64,000 nt of DNA from Clostridium sp. E02 (GTDB lineage: Bacteria; Bacillota; Clostridia; Lachnospirales; Lachnospiraceae). The DNA lies in NCBI RefSeq assembly GCF_003833015.1, contig NZ_RJLQ01000003.1:62001-126000 (forward strand). The letters are read 5' to 3'. This document shows, piece after piece, positions 57,985 through 64,000 of the stretch (its first letter is position 1; the number at the start of each line of letters is the position of its first letter). Both the position numbers and the translations under genes were made by a program. The notes under the pieces were generated by a model that saw nothing but the letters and a program-made list of their open reading frames with translations, was not told where the DNA came from and ran no database searches.

Positions 57985-58829
57985 AAACACTCACCTCGTA
58001 TCATCATAGTGATGACTTCATCAATGCTGCCTTTCTCTATGATTATATCTTTGCTATTCTCTTTGTAATACTTAATATGATCAGACAATAGACGGTACCC
58101 GTAAGATTCTTTTTTTATACGTAACACATACTTTTTATCTAATGTCTGGTACTGCTCCTCTGATACTTTTAATAGTCCATAGTCTCCAAGCAGTACATGC
58201 GTTTCTTCATATAGTATAATTTTCCCCTGATCGATCAGATAAAGATCATCGCAAATACTTTCTAAATCCCCCGAAATATGGGAACTAATCAACACAGACC
58301 GCTCTTTCTCGTCCATATAGTCACGAATACGATCAAGCAATTCTTCTCTGGCGATTACGTCAAGCCCCGCCGTTGGCTCATCTAATATCAGCAGTTTTGC
58401 ATTATATGACATTGCAGTTAATAGCTTTAACTTGGCCTTCATTCCAGTTGAAAAATCTTTGATTTGTTTCTTAAGAGGAAGATCAGACTGCTCGCACTGT
58501 TTCAAGAATTTAGCTCTATCAAATGAGGGATAAAAGTTTTTCATTAATTTTGAGACATCTAAAACGCTTAAATAACCACTGTATCCCGAATCTGATAATA
58601 CCACCCCAATCTTATTTCTATCTTCCGCCATTAGTTTTTTTGGATCTTTTCCAAGAACGCTTACCTCTCCTCCATCAAGATTGATCAGACCGAGTGCCGA
58701 TTTAAAAACCGTGGTTTTTCCAGCGCCATTTGTTCCAATCAGTCCGGTAATATACCCTGGACGCAGACTAAGAGAACAGTTTAGACTAAAATTATCATAT
58801 GTTTTCTGTACATTATTCAATTTCAACAT
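57981..58829 (-). CDS. ABC transporter ATP-binding protein
   Basis: 282 aa. Walker A GTNGAGKT near 33-40, the signature FSTGMKAKLKLL (a variant of LSGGQ with STGM), Walker B LLILDEPTAGLD and switch His in SSHISG. The C-terminal ~70 residues are an extra domain. It overlaps the regulator gene by 7 nt and the permease by 4 nt, so the three are tightly coupled. This layout is typical of GntR/YtrA-controlled exporters that respond to cell-wall stress. Confidence 0.9.
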   Translation of the reverse strand: MLKLNNVQKTYDNFSLNCSLSLRPGYITGLIGTNGAGKTTVFKSALGLINLDGGEVSVLGKDPKKLMAEDRNKIGVVLSDSGYSGYLSVLDVSKLMKNFYPSFDRAKFLKQCEQSDLPLKKQIKDFSTGMKAKLKLLTAMSYNAKLLILDEPTAGLDVIAREELLDRIRDYMDEKERSVLISSHISGDLESICDDLYLIDQGKIILYEETHVLLGDYGLLKVSEEQYQTLDKKYVLRIKKESYGYRLLSDHIKYYKENSKDIIIEKGSIDEVITMMIRGECL

Positions 58830-59203
58830 ATCGATTCCTCCAATATAATATGAAATAAATCAGTGATCTCTTTTTCACTCATCCCGCATTTTCTTCCACT
58901 TCGAATGGCATTCTCCAGATCAGCTTCTACTTCTTTTTTCTTTTCTTCCAACAACAAATTCTGATTTGCTCTTGCTACGTAACTGCCTTTTCCATGTATG
59001 GTCACAACAAACCCCTCCTGCTCTAGAACGTCGTAAGACTTTTTCACAGTTAAGGCGCTGACTCTCAGCTCTTTTGCAAGAGAACGAACGGAGGGAAGGT
59101 TCTCTCCAGTCGTCAGATCCCCATCCAATATCCCGCACTTTATTTGATCCACGATCTGTTCGTAAATCGGCTGCATGGAAGAATTATGAATTACTATTTT
59201 CAT
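58823..59203 (-). CDS. GntR-family repressor, YtrA type
   Basis: 126 aa. The N-terminal winged HTH (PIYEQIVDQIKCGILDGDLTTGENLPSVRSLAKEL...VKKSYDVLEQEGFV) is followed by only ~50 residues, the short YtrA-type tail used for dimerisation. It is first in an operon with an ABC exporter and lies directly downstream of a 53-nt perfect palindrome, its probable operator. Inducer unknown. Confidence 0.9.
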   Translation of the reverse strand: MKIVIHNSSMQPIYEQIVDQIKCGILDGDLTTGENLPSVRSLAKELRVSALTVKKSYDVLEQEGFVVTIHGKGSYVARANQNLLLEEKKKEVEADLENAIRSGRKCGMSEKEITDLFHIILEESIC

Positions 59204-59222
59204 TTAGCCCCTCCTTTGCAAA

Positions 59223-59275
59223 CAGTATATAACAGTATATAACAGTTGTCAACTGTTATATACTGTTATATACTG
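59223..59275. repeat. 53-nt perfect palindrome, probable GntR operator
   Basis: Two exactly complementary 26-nt arms (59223-59248 and 59250-59275) flank a single T. Each arm holds repeated CAGTATATAACAG units, so there are four overlapping half-sites. It lies 20 nt upstream of the GntR start codon, overlapping the expected promoter/5' leader. Confidence 0.85.
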
Positions 59276-59311
59276 ATTCCCATTTCCACTTTCTACGTTG
59301 TCTTTATATTA

Positions 59312-59350
59312 CAAAAAGAGCTGTGCACAAAGTGCGACAGCCCCTTTTTT
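59312..59350 (-). terminator. Intrinsic terminator of the chemoreceptor gene
   Basis: Minus-strand GGGCTGT-C-GCAC-TTT-GTGC-ACAGCTC with one bulge, then TTTTTG, 20 nt after the stop codon. Confidence 0.75.
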
Positions 59351-59370
59351 TCATATTATACGCCTACCAA

Positions 59371-61044
59371 TTATAGTTTTAACTGAAATTGCGCCATTAA
59401 AGTTTTTAGTTCCTGCGCCTGGCTTGTCAATTCCTCACTTGCAGCAGAGTTTTCTTCTGCAGTAGCCGCATTCACATCCACAACCTGTGCAATCTGATCA
59501 ATTCCAGTATCTACCTGCTTCACAGCTTCTGCCTGTTGGGAAAAAGCAATTGCCATGCTGGATATTTTGGTACAAATCAAATCAGTTTCTTTTAAAACAC
59601 CCTTTAACTTTACTGACACCCGATCTGCAATGATGCTTCCCTCTTCCACTGCCTTTTGGGAAGCATCAATTAATTGGGAGGAGCTTTGGGCTGCTTGTGT
59701 ACTCTGATTTGCCAGCAAACTCACCTGATTGGCAACCACAGAAAATCCTTTCCCCGCTTCCCCCGCTCTCGCTGCCTCAATTGAAGCATTCAGAGCCAAA
59801 AGATTTGTTTGCATAGCAATCTCACCAATTGTCCCAATCATTTTACTGATTTCATCAGATGTTTTCTTTATTGTCTTCATTGCCAAAACCATCTCATTCA
59901 TGGCCTCATTTTCATTGGTGATATCTACCGTTACTGTATCCACTTCTCGCTTGATTTCACTGGAAGCTTCTGCGTTTTCTGATATTTTTTTCGAGATGTC
60001 AGTGACTGTCTGAGAAAGTTCCCTTACAATACCGGCTTGGCTTTCTGCTCCCTCCGCCAGATTCTGTGCCGATTCTGAGATTTGTTCGGACCCCTCTGAA
60101 ACTCGTCTAGAACCATCTGAGATTTCCAAAAAACTAGTTGAAATTTTTTCGGTAAAAAGAGTGAGAGATCGCTGGATATTTCTAAAATCACCAGAAAATT
60201 CATGAATAAATTTTACATTGAAATTTCCACCAGCCATTTCTTCCATCACTCGATCAATCTCCGATATATAGGAGGAAAGTTTATCAATTGAGGTTCGCAG
60301 TCCCTGTGCTGCTTGCCCAATCTCGTCATCGGATTCGTAAGTGATCACGGTATGTAGATTCCCCTGTGCAATCTCGTTGGCTGCCTTTTCCATCTCCTTT
60401 AGTGGTTGTGCAATGCTTTTGATCAGGCGCTTTCCCATCAAAATTGCGATCAACAAAGAAGCTGCCGAAAGCAGAAATAAAAGAATCTCCGCTGCATTTT
60501 GTACCTCTTTACTTGTCCCATACTTGTTTTCTGCATCCAAATCCGACTGCCGCCCCGTCTCATCTAAAGCATCTGCAAGAACTTCAGATACTTCATTAAA
60601 GGTGGTCTCGTAATAGGAAAAAGCACCTTCTGCATCGCCTTTTTCAAGGATATCATAAAGATATAAGGTGTCTTTTTTTAACTCATCAAACGCAGTTGTT
60701 AGTTCATTTGAATTTTGATTGTTCAAGTTCTGGTTGATCACCGTTATGTATTGGCTGATTTTATCAAACCTCTTTATTGTATCTTCCCGTTGTTTTTGGG
60801 TTTCTGAATCCTCTTTGCGAATGATCGCCCATAGAATCCTTTTATTTATAGTTTGTACGTCCTTACGGATCTCCATCTGCTTTTTTGTTGTATCGTATTG
60901 GATTTGGAAAAATGTTGTCATATTGTTTCCAATACTTCGAAAACTAAACAGAGAAAATACAGAAGATAATAAAATAATTGATACTAGAATTGCAAACACT
61001 CGTTTTAGTCGGGCCGAAATCGTTACGCCTGTTACTTTTTTCAT
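59371..61044 (-). CDS. Methyl-accepting chemotaxis protein
   Basis: 557-aa transmembrane chemoreceptor. TM1 lies near 15-35 ([21 protein letters not shown]). A four-helix-bundle extracellular sensor follows to about 180, then TM2 ([17 protein letters not shown]), a HAMP domain ([21 protein letters not shown]), a second HAMP-like stretch, and the signalling hairpin with tip [21 protein letters not shown] (given over about 410-430). The C-terminal pattern [17 protein letters not shown] is a methylation region. The start at 61044 follows GGGGGA. The signal is unknown. Confidence 0.92.
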   Translation of the reverse strand: MKKVTGVTISARLKRVFAILVSIILLSSVFSLFSFRSIGNNMTTFFQIQYDTTKKQMEIRKDVQTINKRILWAIIRKEDSETQKQREDTIKRFDKISQYITVINQNLNNQNSNELTTAFDELKKDTLYLYDILEKGDAEGAFSYYETTFNEVSEVLADALDETGRQSDLDAENKYGTSKEVQNAAEILLFLLSAASLLIAILMGKRLIKSIAQPLKEMEKAANEIAQGNLHTVITYESDDEIGQAAQGLRTSIDKLSSYISEIDRVMEEMAGGNFNVKFIHEFSGDFRNIQRSLTLFTEKISTSFLEISDGSRRVSEGSEQISESAQNLAEGAESQAGIVRELSQTVTDISKKISENAEASSEIKREVDTVTVDITNENEAMNEMVLAMKTIKKTSDEISKMIGTIGEIAMQTNLLALNASIEAARAGEAGKGFSVVANQVSLLANQSTQAAQSSSQLIDASQKAVEEGSIIADRVSVKLKGVLKETDLICTKISSMAIAFSQQAEAVKQVDTGIDQIAQVVDVNAATAEENSAASEELTSQAQELKTLMAQFQLKL

Positions 61045-61171
61045 AAATATCCCCCACTTTCTTTCGATTTTAAAACCATCTACTTGCAATTCTATTATAT
61101 ATTGTCAATACACGTAAATCAACTTAATAATTATTCAGATTAGGAATGGCATATCTAAATAATTTGTTAGA

Positions 61172-61221
61172 AAAGACCTTTGGAGTCTCATTTGTCAAAC
61201 AATGAAGGGCCAAAGGTCTTT
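61172..61221 (-). terminator. Terminator-like hairpin after tocopherol-cyclase-like gene
   Basis: Perfect 12-bp stem AAAGACCTTTGG / CCAAAGGTCTTT with a 26-nt loop, 14 nt after the stop; the minus strand continues TTCTAAC, so the T-run is short. Confidence 0.5.
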
Positions 61222-61235
61222 GCTATTCTAATAAA

Positions 61236-62267
61236 TTAACCTGGGGAAGAGAAAGACTCAAAGCTAACCTGATCACTGGTCAGATCAAAAATAAGAGTTT
61301 CCATATGATATAAGAGAAATCTTCCCCGTACCATATGTGCTTCCTTAATTAATCGTTCCATTTCCCCTCTCTCGGGAGCCAAAAGCTGATGGGAAAAACT
61401 GGCTGTATTGTTTCTCTTTTGATTGGATAGAAATACTTTTAGTGTATAATTTCTCTGTTTTATAATCACTCCTGTCTCCCGCTGGCTTACTACCTTTGCA
61501 CCTAGGTATGTGGCAAACCGGTATTCCCTTTCCTGATAAACAATCGCACAGATGCAACCCAAAAAGCCAATATGAAACATGGGGATATGAGCTACGGATA
61601 CCATAATAGAAGTCCTCTTCGTAAATCGATTGCATTGAATCCAGAGGTAATTGCGTGGAAACGACCTGCCTTTGTCTCCTTCGATGTAACCGGTCCCGTC
61701 TTTAAAGTCTAAAATGGTTCCATTTATTTTCACGAATCCAGAAAGCATATGGAACATACTAAGGATTTCATGCTTGCATTCCATAAAAGGGATCAATTGA
61801 AAGGGACCCATAATGGAATACCGAATCGGAGTGAGCGGTCCAAACCGGATCACCCCTTGCACCGTTAATTTTTCAGTTTGAATATCTAGTTTTATCCCCC
61901 TTGGAGAAAAACTACTATTGCCAAGCATAATTTTCTTCTGCCTGCGGTCCACCAGATAATCCTCTTCCGAATAATCTAGCACATAAGAATTTTCATTCCA
62001 AATGATCTGCAAAAACGGGTGGTTCGTTCCGCTTTTATCCACACTGACTCCAGGGATCAGCCCCAGAACCACATGAGCTGTCTGCTGCTTAAAATACCAC
62101 CCCTCAAAATACTGGTATTTTTTTTGACAAATCAGATGGGACATACACAATTCCCTCATACTATCTCTTACAACGGCTGATTTAATTTTTACTTCTTTTC
62201 TTATGTGATCAATCTCTCTAAGCGTTATTTGCCCGGTGTTTCTAGGATTCCACTTCGTATCTGGCAT
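61236..62267 (-). CDS. Tocopherol cyclase-like protein
   Basis: 343 aa. Two segments, YQYFEGWYFKQQ and GYIEGDKGRSFPRNYLWIQCN, are hallmarks of the family named after plant/cyanobacterial tocopherol cyclase; bacterial members outside cyanobacteria have no known activity. No signal peptide or clear transmembrane helix is seen. The ATG at 62267 follows AGGAGG at 9 nt. The ~45-residue N-terminal extension before YFEGWYF is charged and may be variable. Single gene. A vitamin E pathway is not expected in this organism, so function is open. Confidence 0.75.
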   Translation of the reverse strand: MPDTKWNPRNTGQITLREIDHIRKEVKIKSAVVRDSMRELCMSHLICQKKYQYFEGWYFKQQTAHVVLGLIPGVSVDKSGTNHPFLQIIWNENSYVLDYSEEDYLVDRRQKKIMLGNSSFSPRGIKLDIQTEKLTVQGVIRFGPLTPIRYSIMGPFQLIPFMECKHEILSMFHMLSGFVKINGTILDFKDGTGYIEGDKGRSFPRNYLWIQCNRFTKRTSIMVSVAHIPMFHIGFLGCICAIVYQEREYRFATYLGAKVVSQRETGVIIKQRNYTLKVFLSNQKRNNTASFSHQLLAPERGEMERLIKEAHMVRGRFLLYHMETLIFDLTSDQVSFESFSSPG

Positions 62268-62366
62268 AAAAACGAGCCTCCTGTCTGTTAAGAATTCTTT
62301 CCTGATACCTATATCGTTTCCAGATATCAGACAACATAATCAGCGAAAGCTCGAGGTTTTAATTTT

Positions 62367-63314
62367 TCACATAATCTTATTGCTATATTCTCTAATTACA
62401 TTGGCAGATTGGTGAAATTGATCCAATTCATTCGTAGTCATATGAATTTCCAGAATATCTGCTGCTCCTGTTCTGTTTAGTATGGTTGGAACGCCAGCAA
62501 AAACCTGATCTTCCCCATATTCCCCTTCCAGCAATGTGGATACGGGTATAATCCTGTTCTCATCGTATAGAATGGCTTTGATAATTCCCACACAAGCAGT
62601 GGCAATGCCATAATAAGTGGTGCCTTTTCTATTATAAATTTCCCAACCCTCTTTGGTGGTTTTTTTCACAATTTCATCAAAATCAATGGCTCCGCTAAAC
62701 TCTGTATTATCCTGTATAATATCATAGAGTGACTTTCCTGCCACGGTTACAGAGGACCAGGGAACCATCTGGGAATCTCCGTGTTCTCCCATAGAATAGG
62801 CATATACACTTCTGGGATCTACATTCACCAGCTCCGCAATAATGTTTTGAAGTCTGGATGTATCTAAGGCGCTTCCAGTTCCGATCACCTGGTTTTTAGG
62901 AAGTCCAGAACACGTATACACATAATGAGCGATGATATCCACAGGATTGGATACCACAATAAAAATACCATCAAATCCGCTTTTCATAACTGGATCCACG
63001 ATTGATTTTATAATTTGCGCACTTACATCGAGTGTATCAAGTCTACTTTGTCCTTTTTGGGGAGGTGCTCCAGCAGTAATTACAATGATATCTACCTCTC
63101 CACAGTCCGAATAACGTCCTGTACGCACTTTTACATTGCGGTCCAGATATTTTATGGTATCCCGAAGATCCAAGACTTCTCCCAATGCTCTCTCTTCATT
63201 GATATCAATCATCAGAATCTCATCGCAGACTCCTTGTGTAACCAAACTAAATGCAGTGGATGATCCCACCAGTCCACAACCGATTACTGCGACTCTTGAT
63301 TTCTTTATTCTCAT
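62367..63314 (-). CDS. ldh: L-lactate dehydrogenase
   Basis: Reduces pyruvate to L-lactate with NADH. 315 aa. The nucleotide loop is VIGCGLVGSSTAFSL with Asp at the end of the second strand (MIDIN). The active-site His is in MGEHGDSQ, and the substrate Arg in the KGQSRLDTLD region. The DTSRLQ motif distinguishes lactate from malate enzymes together with Gln at the usual loop position. The start at 63314 follows GAAGGAAG. Confidence 0.92.
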   Translation of the reverse strand: MRIKKSRVAVIGCGLVGSSTAFSLVTQGVCDEILMIDINEERALGEVLDLRDTIKYLDRNVKVRTGRYSDCGEVDIIVITAGAPPQKGQSRLDTLDVSAQIIKSIVDPVMKSGFDGIFIVVSNPVDIIAHYVYTCSGLPKNQVIGTGSALDTSRLQNIIAELVNVDPRSVYAYSMGEHGDSQMVPWSSVTVAGKSLYDIIQDNTEFSGAIDFDEIVKKTTKEGWEIYNRKGTTYYGIATACVGIIKAILYDENRIIPVSTLLEGEYGEDQVFAGVPTILNRTGAADILEIHMTTNELDQFHQSANVIREYSNKIM

Positions 63315-63418
63315 AATGAACTTCCTTCTTTTCTTTTTATTTTATTTAGAGTTTTTATCATACCGCAAATTCAATCTATTATCACCTGTTTTTACAAAAT
63401 CTTTACACAAAGAATAGA

Positions 63419-63442
63419 GATAGTGCCTCCATTGGCTCTATC
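63419..63442 (-). terminator. Hairpin after partial chemoreceptor gene
   Basis: GATAGTGCC-TCCATT-GGCTCTATC (one mismatch) lies 29 nt after the stop, with only a short T-rich tail on the minus strand. Weak terminator candidate. Confidence 0.4.
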
Positions 63443-63470
63443 CCTGTTCCTATCAGGTTCTTTTCTCTCT

Positions 63471-64000
63471 TTATAAAAGCTCCAACAAATCTTCCAACTT
63501 CTTTGCCGTATCATTTAGGTCATTGATGGACTCCATGATATTCTTAAATTCTTTGGTTTCATCTACAAAAATATGGTTGGATTCAGAAACCCGTTTATTA
63601 ATAATTGTTATGGACTCATTGATATTCTTTAATACTCCGTCAATCTGACCGATGGAATCGCTTGTGGAAGCGGACATCTTTCTTATCTCACTTGCAACAA
63701 CGGAAAAACCTCTCCCGGCTTCCCCAGCTCTTGCCGCCTCAATCGCCGCATTAAGTCCCAACAAGTTAGTTTGAATGGAGATGTCTTTTACGAAATCTAA
63801 AATTGAATCCGTGTTTTTCGTACTTTTATTGGCCTCCTCGACTTTTATGGATATCTCACCATTCATGTCAATGAGCTGTTCCAAACCATTATTCACATTT
63901 ACCGTAGACTGATTAATCTGTATTAGACCGGCAGACAGGCTATTAATCATATTCGTCAAGTTGTTTCTGTTTTCCAGACTCTTTCCTAACGTCAATACTC
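63471..64000 (-). CDS. Methyl-accepting chemotaxis protein, partial (N-terminus outside window)
   Basis: The C-terminal ~176 codons of a chemoreceptor-type signalling protein; the frame remains open through 64000. The hairpin tip motif [31 protein letters not shown] spans roughly the middle (given only as position). The region after the tip is short, ending DTAKKLEDLLELL without a pentapeptide tether. That is typical of short soluble or membrane receptors in clostridia. Sensor type not visible. Confidence 0.85.
   Translation of the reverse strand, partial: VLTLGKSLENRNNLTNMINSLSAGLIQINQSTVNVNNGLEQLIDMNGEISIKVEEANKSTKNTDSILDFVKDISIQTNLLGLNAAIEAARAGEAGRGFSVVASEIRKMSASTSDSIGQIDGVLKNINESITIINKRVSESNHIFVDETKEFKNIMESINDLNDTAKKLEDLLELL

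Overview
The window reads as chromosome of a low-GC anaerobic Firmicute of the Lachnospiraceae (Clostridium cluster XIVa, Lacrimispora/Clostridium type). The main reasons are the uvrC-hprK-murB-rapZ-whiA-crh-dnaE-pfkA gene order, the dusB-greA-lysS cluster, family-level hypotheticals typical of this group, and a lifestyle of PTS and ABC sugar uptake with L-lactate dehydrogenase. The placement is inference from gene content; no rRNA or tRNA gene was recognised. Genes sit on both strands, mostly minus, separated by many clear intrinsic terminators.

Layout. 1-4.7 kb: an alpha-glucoside phosphotransferase module (RpiR regulator, PTS IIBC, family 4 6-phospho-alpha-glucosidase), followed by a separately terminated, partial IlvD/Edd-type dehydratase. 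4.7-10.2 kb: an eroded accessory stretch with a decayed small ORF, an AraC/GyrI-like regulator, an IS3 remnant fused to a 5'-truncated flavin reductase, a secreted chymotrypsin-like protease with a membrane-anchored partner, and an orphan small acidic peptide gene behind its own terminator. 10.3-14 kb: lysS, greA, dusB and a small DUF gene (translation and transcription housekeeping).

14-30.8 kb: a pectin/galacturonate locus. It holds a LacI regulator, altronate dehydratase and tagaturonate reductase; a six-gene operon encoding a solute-binding lipoprotein, a half-length six-hairpin protein, two CUT1 permeases, a GH28 polygalacturonase and a TIM-barrel isomerase; an AraC regulator; a second LacI regulator with a GH105 hydrolase; and a second paralogous binding protein with an esterase. 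Palindromes of the form TGTAAG-NN-CTTACA lie at four promoter regions and suggest one regulon. Oligogalacturonides would enter through the shared permease pair (ATPase encoded elsewhere), be cut in the cytoplasm by GH28 and GH105, and leave as altronate and its dehydration product.

30.8-51.6 kb: core cell biology. pfkA and dnaE, the Crh/WhiA/RapZ/MurB/HPr-kinase cluster, uvrC, a lipoprotein glycosidase-like protein, 3-methyladenine glycosylase, methionine aminopeptidase, a DUF1846 protein, CarD, and a pyrimidine-nucleoside salvage operon (deoB-cdd-pdp-deoC) preceded by a cyclic-di-AMP receptor. 51.6-64 kb: two Nudix hydrolases flank a MutS2-like ATPase that lacks the Smr domain and is preceded by a 9-codon leader ORF plus a terminator, an attenuator arrangement. 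Then come small envelope proteins, a start-less LURP-one gene, a GntR-ABC operon with a 53-nt perfect palindrome as operator, two chemoreceptors (one cut by the window end), a tocopherol-cyclase-like protein and L-lactate dehydrogenase.

The most unusual items are the MutS2-like attenuator, the giant GntR operator, the orphan peptide gene at 9.9-10.1 kb, the shared operator set of the pectin locus, and several broken genes.
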